Notes: generated by a model from the letters alone, not told the origin. Counted from the first letter of the stretch, positions 7,856 through 16,617 are shown. The stretch: DNA of 35,403 nucleotides from an uncultured Anaerotignum sp. (GCA_910578425.1 CAJTQX010000027.1:1-35403); one strand, 5' to 3'. Numbers and translations: made by a program.

Positions 7856-8001
7856 TGTATACGATGGATTTCTGTTCTGTGCCGCCGGTTATTGTTAACT
7901 TTTTGTCGGAGCGGGATATAACATGTATTGGAATAGCGCAGAGGGTATGGCAGGAAAACAAATATTTATACTGATATCACAGTACACTGCCATGCAGAGT
8001 A

Positions 8002-8036
8002 AAAGGGCAGAGCCTGTTAAAGAGGTTCTGCCCTTT
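8002..8036. terminator. Convergent terminator between sortase and parC-like genes
   Basis: A 14-pair stem (AAAGGGCAGAGCCT with AGGTTCTGCCCTTT, one G-U) encloses a 7-base loop. It lies between genes that run toward each other. On the minus strand it is followed by a short T-run (TTTTAC), on the plus strand by CAGTATT, so it is better as the minus-strand terminator but may serve both. Confidence 0.75.
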
Positions 8037-8055
8037 CAGTATTGCGGAAAAATAA

Positions 8056-10281
8056 TTATTCATCAAGGCTCGCCTGCCCCGGCAGGCAGTTTGCCGCCTT
8101 ATCCTTTTCCTGTATAAAATGCCCTGCGGAGGGTATTTTTTTCGTTCGGTAATACTCTGGATTTTCCGTATGAAATTCCTCTGTTGTGAATACTGCCGTG
8201 AGGGTGCTGTTCTTTTTCAGCGTAAATACCTGCACGCCCGAAACGTTTTTTGTTGCACCGGCGGGAATCAGTTCCGTATTCAGCAGAACGGCTTTGTCAC
8301 TGTTGCGGATTAGCAGGATGTCCTGTTCTGCGTCCAGCTTTTGCATCCGTACCAGCGGCGAACGCGCAGAATAAGCATTGACCAGCTTTCTTCGGTTCAT
8401 TTTCGTTGTGTAGACGGAAAGAGGAACTTTTGCGGCTTTGCCATTTTCAAAGAAAAATACAACCTGTCCAGAGTAGTCTGCCGTTGCCGTCATATAAACG
8501 ATACGTTCTTCCGGCTCCATGTTCAGGAGGTTCGGCAGATAATCTCCCAGCGCGCTGGCTTTGCTGTCTGCCGCATCGGCGGCTTTCAGTTTGTATACAT
8601 TCTGCCTGTCGGAGAAAAAGAGAATGTCCATACGGTTTGCGGCCTCCTGCTCTACCAGCAGACGGTCCTCCTCTTTCAGCTTTTGCTCTCCGGCAGAGCG
8701 CAGGGAAGAAAGCGGGATTTTTTTGAAGTAATTGCCTTCGGTCAGGAACAGCTTTATGGCATAATCCTCAATGAAATCCTCGGGGCTGAGTGCGGGGACC
8801 TCTTCCTCCTGGATGATTTCTGTTTTCCGCGGCCTGCCGTATTTTTTTGCGACATTTTTCAGTTGGCGGCAGATGATATTTTTCATTTTCGTTTTGCTTT
8901 TCAGCGTTTCGTTCAGTTCGGCAATTTCTTTTTCCAGCGTTTCCAGCTCTTCCAGCCGCCGCAGAATATATTCCTTGTTGATATTGCGCAGTTTAATTTC
9001 CGCGATATAATCCGCCTGTATTTCGTCAATTCCGAAGCCTGCCATCAGGTTTGGTACAACCATGCTTTCCTGATCCGTATTGCGGATGATGGCGATAGCC
9101 TTGTCGATATCCGCCAGAATTTTGGAAAGCCCGAGTAAAAGATGGTGCTTGTCGGATTTTTTCTGCACATCAAACGCAAGCTGACGCTGTATGGAGCCGA
9201 GGCGGAAGTCTGTCCAATGCCGCAGAATATCGCCTACGCCCAGTGTCATGGGCTTGCCGTCTATCAGCACATTGAAATTGCAGCTGAAGCTGTCCGCAAG
9301 GGGCGTCATGGCGTATAATTTGTGCATCAGCAAGTCTACATTTGCAGATTTTTTTATGTCAATGGTGATTTTCAGACCGTTCAGATCGGTTTCGTCCCGC
9401 ACTTCCGTAATATCCTTCAGCTTTCCGGCTTTCACCAGAGCATAAATTTTGTCTATAATCGCTTCAATATTTGTGGTATAAGGAATTTCCAGAATTTCGA
9501 TGCAGCTGTTCTTTTTGTCATACTGGTATTTTGCCCGCAGCTTCATGCTGCCGCGTCCGGTTTTGTAGATACGTTCCAACTCTTCCCGGTTATAGACCAG
9601 CAGGCCGCCAGTGGAAAAATCCGGCGCAAGGAGCGTTTCGCAAAGGTCGATGGTTTCGTCCCTGATAAAGCGGATCGTTGTTTCGCAGAGTTCGGCAAGA
9701 TTGAAGCTGCAAATAGAGCTTGCCATGCCTACGGCGATGCCGAGATTCGGGTTTGCGAGGATATTTGGGAAGGTTGTGGGCAGCAGCGTTGGCTCCTGCA
9801 TGGAATCATCGTAGTTATTGATAAAATCTACGGTATTTTTGTCGATATCCGCGAAAATCTCGTTGCAGACTGCTGCCAGCTTGACCTCGGTATACCGCGG
9901 CGCGGCATATGCCATATCGCGTGAATACTGTCTGCCGAAATTTCCCTTGGAATCGACAAACGGAACAAGCAGCGCGCCGTTGCCCTCCGTCAGACGGACG
10001 AGCGTTTCATAAATTGCCGCATCGCCATGCGGGTTCAGTTTCATGGTCTGACCGACTACGTTGGAGGATTTTGTCCTGTCGCCCTTCAGGAGGTTCATGA
10101 GGTACATGGTGTACAGCAGTTTCCGGTGAGAGGGCTTGAAGCCGTCAATCTCCGGAATCGCGCGGGAAACGATGACGCTCATGGCGTAGGGCATGTAGTT
10201 GGTTTCAAGCGTTTCGGTGATGCACTGCTCCTGTATGAAGTTTTCGTGAAATTCCTTTGTTGTATTTTTTTTCTTCGGCAT
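8056..10281 (-). CDS. Type II topoisomerase subunit A (ParC/GyrA-like)
   Basis: The product is 741 aa, the DNA breakage-reunion subunit. The active tyrosine is Tyr130 in AAPRYTEVKL, preceded by the GNFG segment. The winged-helix region reads KLNPHGDAAIYETLVRL (81-97). A tower and coiled-coil region follows, then a C-terminal part from about residue 500 with imperfect beta-blade repeats (DILFFSDRQNVYKLK, QVVFFFENGKAAKVPL). No GyrA box (QRRGGKG) is seen, so I favour a topoisomerase IV-like enzyme of the divergent clostridial type. The start is the ATG at 10281 behind AAGGTGG; a longer open frame upstream lies in repeat DNA. Its partner subunit is encoded 320 bp upstream on the same strand. Confidence 0.9.
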   Translation of the reverse strand: MPKKKNTTKEFHENFIQEQCITETLETNYMPYAMSVIVSRAIPEIDGFKPSHRKLLYTMYLMNLLKGDRTKSSNVVGQTMKLNPHGDAAIYETLVRLTEGNGALLVPFVDSKGNFGRQYSRDMAYAAPRYTEVKLAAVCNEIFADIDKNTVDFINNYDDSMQEPTLLPTTFPNILANPNLGIAVGMASSICSFNLAELCETTIRFIRDETIDLCETLLAPDFSTGGLLVYNREELERIYKTGRGSMKLRAKYQYDKKNSCIEILEIPYTTNIEAIIDKIYALVKAGKLKDITEVRDETDLNGLKITIDIKKSANVDLLMHKLYAMTPLADSFSCNFNVLIDGKPMTLGVGDILRHWTDFRLGSIQRQLAFDVQKKSDKHHLLLGLSKILADIDKAIAIIRNTDQESMVVPNLMAGFGIDEIQADYIAEIKLRNINKEYILRRLEELETLEKEIAELNETLKSKTKMKNIICRQLKNVAKKYGRPRKTEIIQEEEVPALSPEDFIEDYAIKLFLTEGNYFKKIPLSSLRSAGEQKLKEEDRLLVEQEAANRMDILFFSDRQNVYKLKAADAADSKASALGDYLPNLLNMEPEERIVYMTATADYSGQVVFFFENGKAAKVPLSVYTTKMNRRKLVNAYSARSPLVRMQKLDAEQDILLIRNSDKAVLLNTELIPAGATKNVSGVQVFTLKKNSTLTAVFTTEEFHTENPEYYRTKKIPSAGHFIQEKDKAANCLPGQASLDE

Positions 10282-10450
10282 GGTTCCCACCTTTTCTATA
10301 TAAAAACATAAAAACCGCAGAACGCTGTCCCGCACCCTTAAAACTTTGAGGGCTTTGCCCTCAAACTCCCACAAGGGCTTTCAGCCCTTGACCTATCTGC
10401 CGTCGTATTTCATACGATGGAATCGAAATAAAATCTCCTGATTTTCACTC
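10282..10450. repeat. Three consecutive perfect triloop hairpins
   Basis: Three hairpins, each with a three-base loop, follow one another. They are TTTGAGGGC-TTT-GCCCTCAAA (10345-10365), CAAGGGCT-TTC-AGCCCTTG (10372-10390) and a 9-pair stem around TCGTAT-TTC-ATACGA (10400-10420). They lie between the parE-like and parC-like genes and directly beside repeat family A. They may form RNA structures in the topoisomerase transcript or belong to the same repeat system. Confidence 0.6.
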
Positions 10451-10598
10451 GGAAAACGTAGTTTTTCGCAATAAAGTTTAGGATCAAGCCTTTTTCATAG
10501 AGCACCGGAAAGAAATCCGGACGCCGCAGGCGGCTTTGCGAAGCAAAGTGCTGACCTAGGCTTGCAGAGGGTTGGAGGCAGAGCCTCCAGGGTCTTGC
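10451..10598 (+). repeat. Dispersed intergenic repeat family A, copy 1
   Basis: This block aligns with 24137-24281 in the same orientation. Shared text includes AAAACG-AGTTTT, ATAAAGTTT or ATTAAAGTTT, CACCGGAAAGAA or TACCGGAAAGAA, GGCTTTGC and GCAAAGT-CTGAC. It folds into several short hairpins: CCGGA/TCCGG, CGCC-gca-GGCG, GCTTTGC-gaa-GCAAAGT and TGGAGGC-aga-GCCTCCA. Stems differ between copies while pairing is kept. Confidence 0.8.
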
Positions 10599-10601
10599 TT
10601 T

Positions 10602-12578
10602 TCAGCTGATGTCTGTCATATCAAGGTACTTGTAGCCTTCTTCGGCAATAAATTCCTTCCGTCCGGAAAGGTTTTCTCCGAGCAGAAGTTCAAACATTTT
10701 CTGCGTGCGCTCCGCCTCGTCGGGCGTGACCAGAATCAGCCGCCTGGTTTCGGGGTTCATTGTCGTTTCCCACATCATTTCCGGCTGGTTTTCGCCCAGC
10801 CCCTTCGAGCGGTTGACCTTGACCTTCCCTTTCAGCCTGCCTAAAATCTGCCCCTTTTCCGTTTCAGAATAGGCGAAATATGTGTTTTTTCCGTTTATGA
10901 TTTCATACAACGGCGATTCTGCGATAAAGACCTTTTTCGCGTGTATCAGCGTAGGGGTCAGGCGGTAAAGCATTGTCAAAAGCAGCGTCCGTATCTGGAA
11001 ACCGTCCACATCTGCATCTGTGCAGAGTATGACCTTGCTCCAGCGCAGCTGTTCCAGGTCAAAGGAATTCATTCCTGTCTGGTGCTTCGACTTAATTTCT
11101 ACGCCGCAGCCCAGCACCTTCAAAAGGTCGGTAATGATATCGTTGTTGAAAATTTTGTTGTAATCCGCTTTCAGACAGTTCAGAATTTTCCCGCGGATAG
11201 GAATAATCGCCTGAAATTCCGCATCACGCCCCAGTTTACATGCACCCAGCGCGGAATCGCCCTCTACAATGTAGATTTCCCTGCGGGTTACATCCTTTGT
11301 CCGGCAGTTTACGAATTTTTCCACACGGTTATTCATGTCCAGATTGCCCGTCAGTTTTTTACGGATGTTGATGCGCGTGTTTTCCGCCGTTTCCCGGCTG
11401 CGTTTGTTTGCCAGGACCTGCGCCGCGATTTTATCCGCGTCCATTTTATTCTCGATAAAATAAATCTCAAGCTGCTGGCGGAAAAATTCGGCCATAGCAT
11501 CCTGTATGAATTTATTCGTAATGGATTTTTTTGTCTGGTTTTCATAGCTGGTTACGGTGGAAAAGGAATTGATTACCAGTATCAGACTGTCCTCCACGTC
11601 TGAAAATGTGATTTTCTTTTCATCTTTCTTATACAGGCTGTTGCTTTTCAAATATTTATCTATGGCGAAAACGAACGCGCTTCTGACTGCCTTGTCCGGC
11701 GAACCGCCGTATTCCAGAAAGCTGGAATTGTGATAATATTCCAGGCGGTTGATATGGTTGTTGAAACAAAAGGCTGTTTCAAATTTCAACCGGTATTCCG
11801 GCTTGTCCTCCCTGTCGCGTCCGCTGGTTTCCGTTTGCAGGTAATGGATTCCGGTCAGGCTGTTTTCTCCTGCAAGCTCTGCCAGATAGTCCTGAATCCC
11901 GTTTTCGTAACAGTATTCAAAATGTTCGCCGCTTTCCTCATCAAATAAATCGAACAGCAGACCGGCGTTGACAACAGCCTGCCGCTTCAGTACGTCCTGA
12001 AAATATTCCAGCGGGATGCGGATATCCGTAAAAACATCGCGGTCAGGACGCCATTTAATCTGCGTGCCGGAAGGGTGCTTGCGCGCCGCCTCCTTGATTA
12101 AGCCGCCGATATTTTCGCCCTTTTCAAAATGCAGCTGGTAGCAGGTATCGTCCCGATAAATCACTGCGTCCATGTATTCCGAGGCGTACTGCGTGGCGCA
12201 GGTGCCAAGCCCGTTTAAGCCGAGGCTGAACTCGTAATTTTCGCCTGTGTTGTTTTGATATTTTCCGCCTGCGTATAATTCGCAGAAAACAAGTTCCCAG
12301 TTGAAGCAGTCCTCCTTTGGGTTATAATCCACAGGGATACCCCTGCCGTAATCCTTTACCAGAAAGGAGTCGTCCAGATAACGGACAATCTCTATTTTTT
12401 TCCCAAAGCCCTCGCGTGCTTCATCGATGGAGTTGGACAGGATTTCAAAAAAGGCATGTTCGCAGCCCTCCAGCCCGTCTGAACCAAAAATAACGCCCGG
12501 CCGCAGACGGACGCGGTCCGCACCCTTCAGGGAAGTAATGCTTTCATTATTATAGTTTGAATTTTGCTGTGTTTTCAT
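10602..12578 (-). CDS. Type II topoisomerase subunit B (ParE/GyrB-like)
   Basis: The product is 658 aa, the ATPase subunit. The GHKL ATP site is visible: the N-box around Asn49 in EILSNSIDEA, DYGRGIPV (76-83) and GLNGLGTCATQYAS. A TOPRIM domain follows, with EGDSA (439-443), IRGKILN and DADVDG (521-526), where Mg2+ and the cleavage site are handled. EGDSALGACK and DADVDGFQI differ from the usual EGDSAGGSAK and DADVDGSHI, marking a divergent branch. The end of the protein has the normal RSKGLGE segment. I chose ATG 12578 because AAGGTG lies 5 nt upstream; a GTG two codons earlier is the alternative. It is upstream of the subunit A gene with hairpin repeats between them. Confidence 0.9.
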   Translation of the reverse strand: MKTQQNSNYNNESITSLKGADRVRLRPGVIFGSDGLEGCEHAFFEILSNSIDEAREGFGKKIEIVRYLDDSFLVKDYGRGIPVDYNPKEDCFNWELVFCELYAGGKYQNNTGENYEFSLGLNGLGTCATQYASEYMDAVIYRDDTCYQLHFEKGENIGGLIKEAARKHPSGTQIKWRPDRDVFTDIRIPLEYFQDVLKRQAVVNAGLLFDLFDEESGEHFEYCYENGIQDYLAELAGENSLTGIHYLQTETSGRDREDKPEYRLKFETAFCFNNHINRLEYYHNSSFLEYGGSPDKAVRSAFVFAIDKYLKSNSLYKKDEKKITFSDVEDSLILVINSFSTVTSYENQTKKSITNKFIQDAMAEFFRQQLEIYFIENKMDADKIAAQVLANKRSRETAENTRINIRKKLTGNLDMNNRVEKFVNCRTKDVTRREIYIVEGDSALGACKLGRDAEFQAIIPIRGKILNCLKADYNKIFNNDIITDLLKVLGCGVEIKSKHQTGMNSFDLEQLRWSKVILCTDADVDGFQIRTLLLTMLYRLTPTLIHAKKVFIAESPLYEIINGKNTYFAYSETEKGQILGRLKGKVKVNRSKGLGENQPEMMWETTMNPETRRLILVTPDEAERTQKMFELLLGENLSGRKEFIAEEGYKYLDMTDIS

Positions 12579-12705
12579 TCTCACACCTTATCTTTCTTCT
12601 TTTTCAGCCAACTCTTACTTTACAGGACTTAGCCGAAAGTGTCAAGAAAAGGAATTCCACTTTTTTCTTCACCTCCTGTCGAAAGAAGGGGGCAGGGCGC
12701 GAAAA

Positions 12706-12743
12706 AGAAATGCCGGAGGAACAAGTGCTTCTCCGACATTTCT
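12706..12743 (-). terminator. Terminator of the SLH protein gene
   Basis: Read on the minus strand, AGAAATGTCGGAG pairs with CTCCGGCATTTCT (one mismatch) and is followed by a T-run (TTTTTC). This is a typical intrinsic terminator just after the stop of the SLH gene. Confidence 0.8.
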
Positions 12744-12762
12744 GATTTGTTATTTGCAGTAT

Positions 12763-14664
12763 TTAGTTATCAATTCTGGTGATGTAGCCATCCTTATTCA
12801 GAGAGATTGTAACTTTGATATCATCGCTGCGTTTGAAATATTCATCCATCCATGTCAGGAAGGAATCCTTATCCTTTGCGTTGATTTCTCCATTGTCAAC
12901 CTGGAATTTGTCGCTGAACTCGTAGGTATATTCGTTATCCTCTTTCGTTGTGACATCGAGCGATTTATTGTCATAGTCATAGATGGTACCGCTTACGCCG
13001 GTCACTCTGCCGGTAATTTCGGAAACGTAGTCATTCTTTGTTTTTACGGTAACGGTGATTTCCTTTTTCTCCTTTATCGCAAGCTCAAGGTCATCCCAGC
13101 TATCAATATCAGATTCCTTCGTGCCGTCCTCAATCTCGATATCAATGCCGGCCTTGCTCTTGATATCAAAGCTATCGCCGCCTTTGAGCTTCAACTGGGA
13201 GGAGGAAAGAGAAGAAATCACGCCGTTGTCGCTGCTGCTGCTTTCCTTTGTGGTAGCAACGATTTTGCTGACAACATTCTTAATATCAGCCGTAACGGTA
13301 GCGGTGATGGTCTCGTCGTCATCAAAAAGCTCCATCAGGTCCTCAAAGGTCTTTTTGGAGCCGTTGATGGTAACGGAAAGATCATCGGCGTCCTTGATTT
13401 CGTAGGTCTTGCTCTTGCTGCCATCCAGTACGATTTCATCTTCGGCGAGGTCTGTGATCTTCCCCTTCTTTTCATTGGAGGAGATAGTCTTGGCTTCGAT
13501 TTTGTTTACGCGCTTTTCTGTATTCAGGGAAAGCGTCGCGCTCAGCGTTACGCCGTCCTTATAGGTATCCAGCAGGTAATCGTACTTGCTCAGGGAACCA
13601 TCCAGATATACCCTTACATCAGAAGGGTCTTTGACGGGATAGGATTTACCATCAATCGTAATGCTGCTCTTGGAGAAGCCTGTAATCGTGCCTGTCAGCG
13701 CGTCAGATGTTTCCGCTGTTACGGAAATTGCGATAATGCGGTTGCCGCTGTCCAGCGTCAGCTTTGCGTTCATTTCTGTACCATTGCGGAAAAGTTCAAG
13801 AAGCTCGTCCAGAGTGGAGCTTTTGCCGTTCAGTTCAACTTTCGCTGTGCCGCTGTTGGAGAAATAATAGTAGCTTGCGCTGTCCGCGAAGTTTACGTAG
13901 AAGTTCGTCATGCCGCCAATTTTGCCTTCCAGCTTTGCCGCTTCGACAGGCTCGGAGGGTGTTTCCGGCGCAGATGCGGAATTTACCAGCAGGGTATACA
14001 GGTTGGAAACCAAAACCGCAGTTTCGGAGCGGTTGAGCGTGCTTTTCGGGTTAAAATTCCCCTGATTGTCGCCGCTTACGATTTTCTGCTGTGCCAGCAG
14101 AGCGATGTAAGGGCGCGCACTTTCGGAAATAGTTGCGTTATCGCCGAAGGAGGTCGAGCCGCCTGCGGAAAGGGACGGAACAGACACTTCAAGCGCGCGT
14201 CCGAGAATTTCAGTCGCCTTTTCACGCGTTGCCTCGCGCGGCGCGCCGTTGTTCATAAAGCTGCTCAGGTCTGTTATGGAAACAATCTTCTTTTCCAGAC
14301 ACTGTGCCAGAGCGGGGTGCGCCCATTCGGGAATTTTATAGGTCTGCATTGTGGTAGACCATTTTTCCGTAACAGAATCATCGGGCGTCAGCTTTTTGGT
14401 ATTTACCATCAGCTTATATGCAAGCTGCACCGTTTCGCAGAGGGAAACTTTATCCCGCGGACGGAAAACGGTTTTGCCGTTCTGTGTTTCGCCTACCATC
14501 AGCCCCAGGTCTGCCGCCTTCTGGATGGAAGTTTCCGCACCGGGCCAGGGAACCTTGTCCAGATCGGAGAAGGTAACGCCAAGGGCGGAGACAGGCTGGC
14601 ACGCAATCAAAGATGCTGCCAGAAAAAGTACTGGTTTAGAAAAATTTTTTTTGCTATGTTTCAT
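12763..14664 (-). CDS. SLH-domain surface protein with beta-repeat stalk
   Basis: The product is 633 aa. It begins with a signal peptide (MKHSKKNFSKPVLFLAASLI, cleavage near ALG). Three SLH domains span about residues 28-225; recognisable parts are TFSDLDK, NGKTVFRPRDKVSLCETVQL, PREATREKATEILGRALE, TSFGD and NFNPKSTLNRSETAVLV. SLH domains bind secondary cell-wall polymers and hold the protein on the wall without covalent linkage. From about 240 to the end are about five related units of about 70-80 residues with the pattern G-x-I...I-x-LDG...Y-x-I-x-D, then a DLxELF helix and TVTxxL...VxxI strands. The start is supported by AAGGAGG. It probably forms a rod-like envelope component; a ligand is unknown. 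Confidence 0.88.
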   Translation of the reverse strand: MKHSKKNFSKPVLFLAASLIACQPVSALGVTFSDLDKVPWPGAETSIQKAADLGLMVGETQNGKTVFRPRDKVSLCETVQLAYKLMVNTKKLTPDDSVTEKWSTTMQTYKIPEWAHPALAQCLEKKIVSITDLSSFMNNGAPREATREKATEILGRALEVSVPSLSAGGSTSFGDNATISESARPYIALLAQQKIVSGDNQGNFNPKSTLNRSETAVLVSNLYTLLVNSASAPETPSEPVEAAKLEGKIGGMTNFYVNFADSASYYYFSNSGTAKVELNGKSSTLDELLELFRNGTEMNAKLTLDSGNRIIAISVTAETSDALTGTITGFSKSSITIDGKSYPVKDPSDVRVYLDGSLSKYDYLLDTYKDGVTLSATLSLNTEKRVNKIEAKTISSNEKKGKITDLAEDEIVLDGSKSKTYEIKDADDLSVTINGSKKTFEDLMELFDDDETITATVTADIKNVVSKIVATTKESSSSDNGVISSLSSSQLKLKGGDSFDIKSKAGIDIEIEDGTKESDIDSWDDLELAIKEKKEITVTVKTKNDYVSEITGRVTGVSGTIYDYDNKSLDVTTKEDNEYTYEFSDKFQVDNGEINAKDKDSFLTWMDEYFKRSDDIKVTISLNKDGYITRIDN

Positions 14665-14864
14665 TTTGTTGAAAGCCTCCTTGTGATTTTTAATCAGTAT
14701 AGCAGATAAATGTTACAGGATGGTTTGCTAAATATTAAAATAATATTAGAAAAATGAGAGGATTTTAATTTTTCGACAGTTTCCTTAATTTTCCATAGTG
14801 CAAATTTGAAAAATTTGAGATTTTTTTATTTTTTTGTTGCATTTTTCAGCGAAATATGTTAGTT

Positions 14865-14877
14865 TAGTATTATAGTA
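14865..14877. promoter_or_regulatory. Imperfect dyad upstream of blaI-like gene
   Basis: TAGTATTATAGTA matches its reverse complement at 10 of 13 positions and lies 21 nt before the start of the blaI-like gene. BlaI-family repressors bind TACA/TGTA-type dyads and control themselves, so this could be the operator, overlapping the promoter -10 region. This is inference. Confidence 0.35.
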
Positions 14878-14898
14878 TACAAATGAAGGAGGTGTATG

Positions 14899-15252
14899 AT
14901 GAACATTAGAAAATCGGAACTGAACATATTAGAGGTATTGTGGACGGAAGGAGAGATGTCGGCAAGCCGCCTGTATCGTATCCTCGAAGAGAAGATTGGC
15001 TGGAAAAAAAGTACGACTTATACCGTAATCAGCAAATGCATTGAAAAAGGCTTTGTAAAGCGGGTCGAGCCGGGCTTTATCTGTCAGCCGCTGATCGCGA
15101 GGGAAGATGTGCAGCATGCAAAGATTACAGATATGCTCAGGGACTACTTTGGAAATTCCAGGAGCTGTTTCCTGTCAGCTTTTTTGAAAGAATCTCCGCT
15201 GTCGGATGAGGACGTGCAGAAGCTGAATGATATTGTGGAGCGGCTAAAGTAA
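14899..15252 (+). CDS. BlaI/MecI/CopY-family repressor
   Basis: The product is about 117 aa. It is a winged-helix repressor with the family features NIRKSELNILEVLWTEGEMS (helix 1), a wing region WKKSTTYTVISKCIEKGFVK where the KxSTxxT segment contacts DNA, and a C-terminal dimerisation helix with KESPLSDEDVQKL. Family members repress their own operon until a partner M56 protease triggers their cleavage. AAGGAGGTG precedes; the ATG at 14899 has better spacing than the ATG at 14896. The M56 gene starts 12 nt after the stop, so the two form an operon. Confidence 0.88.
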   Translation: MNIRKSELNILEVLWTEGEMSASRLYRILEEKIGWKKSTTYTVISKCIEKGFVKRVEPGFICQPLIAREDVQHAKITDMLRDYFGNSRSCFLSAFLKESPLSDEDVQKLNDIVERLK

Positions 15253-15264
15253 TGGGGTAGTGCT

Positions 15265-16617
15265 GTGGATTTTTTGATCTGTAACCTTTCAGCAGGGATA
15301 ATGATCATACTGACGCTGATTATGAGAAAAATTGCAATATACAAAATACCAAACGGTGTATTCTGTTTATTGTGGGTGATGGTCGGTGTTCGGCTGATGT
15401 TCCCTGTTTCCCTCAGAACGTCTTTTAGTATTCTGAATGTTTATTTCTACGGCTGGAATAAACTTGCACCAATCAAACGGCTTCAGGAAGGAACACTGTA
15501 TGATGATCTGATGTTTCGGATGGAAACAGTCGGCAGTTATACGGAGGAGCATGGGAGCATTTTTCTGCTGGTATGGATGATTGGGTGTATAGCCGTTGCG
15601 GCATATTTTATCAGCAATTATTTCTGGATATGGAAGGAAATGAGAGCATCAGAGCCGTTGAAGGATGCGGAATATCTGGAAAGCTGCATTGCGGAGCAGA
15701 AGATCCGCCGGAAGGTTTTGCTGAAAAGCAAAAGCGGCATGGCCTCCCCAATGACATGGGGCGTGTTCCGGCCGGTAATTTATTTTCCGTCAGATTTTGA
15801 CAGAGAGGATAAGATCCTGACGCGGTTGGTTCTGCTTCATGAATGCGGGCATATCCGGCATTTTCATTCCATATTTAAGCTTTGGAATATGTGTCTGATT
15901 TGTGCGTACTGGTATAATCCAATCATCTGGATTATGTTTTTCAAATTTGAGAGAGATTTGGAAATCAGTGCAGACAGGTACGCACTGCGGCATACGGAAG
16001 GCGATGCAAGGGAAGTATATGCGCACTATATGATAGCGGCTATGCAAAAGATGAGCAAGCGGTTTGAAAAGACCTATCAGAGCAGAAAGAAAATCATGTA
16101 TTTTCATATGTTTTATTATTTCAACAAGAGTAAATCAGAGAATAGCAAGCAAGAAAGGGTTGAAGCGATTATGAAATTTAAGAAAATGAGTGCGTGTGCA
16201 ATCGCTGCTACATTGCTGATTCCCCTGGGAATGACAACGGTATTTGCAACAACGAATACTGTTTTGAGTATAGAAGAAAACAGGTCTATTGCATCTGATA
16301 ATCCGATTATTGATGAAATCTCTGTGCAGGAAGTTTTAACTGAAGATGTGCCTGAAGCTGAGTTTGCATCAATTACTGTGGATTGGAAAGATATAAAGCC
16401 TTTTATTATAGATAATAATGCAAGAGCATCATATTTACAGTTGGTAAGCTACGAATATGAAACATATGGCAGAATACCGCCAAAACAGATTAGTTTGACA
16501 ACGAATTTCGAAGGGCATAAGTACAAGGGAACACTGGATAGGACATATTACATATACGAAGATAGCACTGATAAGTATATAGGTTATTATGACGGAAAAA
16601 TCTACCGTCAAGACTAA
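15265..16617 (+). CDS. BlaR1/MecR1-like M56 membrane metalloprotease
   Basis: The product is 450 aa, with a GTG start at 15265. Several membrane helices occur (about 10-25, 33-48, 98-122). The zinc site HECGH (His192, Glu193, His196) follows, with a downstream EISADRYA segment that likely gives the third ligand. A last helix lies in KKMSACAIAATLLIPLGM, followed by about 120 extracellular residues. In BlaR1 and MecR1 the extracellular end is a penicillin-binding sensor domain of about 250 residues with SxxK and KTG motifs. Here the tail is short, without those motifs, so this is not a classical beta-lactam sensor. It should cleave or signal to the BlaI-type repressor in response to some envelope signal; the signal is unknown. 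Confidence 0.85.
   Translation: MDFLICNLSAGIMIILTLIMRKIAIYKIPNGVFCLLWVMVGVRLMFPVSLRTSFSILNVYFYGWNKLAPIKRLQEGTLYDDLMFRMETVGSYTEEHGSIFLLVWMIGCIAVAAYFISNYFWIWKEMRASEPLKDAEYLESCIAEQKIRRKVLLKSKSGMASPMTWGVFRPVIYFPSDFDREDKILTRLVLLHECGHIRHFHSIFKLWNMCLICAYWYNPIIWIMFFKFERDLEISADRYALRHTEGDAREVYAHYMIAAMQKMSKRFEKTYQSRKKIMYFHMFYYFNKSKSENSKQERVEAIMKFKKMSACAIAATLLIPLGMTTVFATTNTVLSIEENRSIASDNPIIDEISVQEVLTEDVPEAEFASITVDWKDIKPFIIDNNARASYLQLVSYEYETYGRIPPKQISLTTNFEGHKYKGTLDRTYYIYEDSTDKYIGYYDGKIYRQD

Noticed and set aside
7923..8117. 64-aa frame after the sortase gene
   Set aside because: It runs through the convergent terminator and has no ribosome site or recognisable sequence.
12754..14709. Plus-strand open frame (651 aa) opposite the SLH gene
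   Set aside because: The minus-strand gene has a signal peptide, SLH motifs, ribosome site and terminator. The plus frame has none of these.
14896..16617. Beta-lactam resistance regulator call (blaI-blaR1)
   Set aside because: The sensor domain is absent and no beta-lactamase is adjacent, so only the family names are used.
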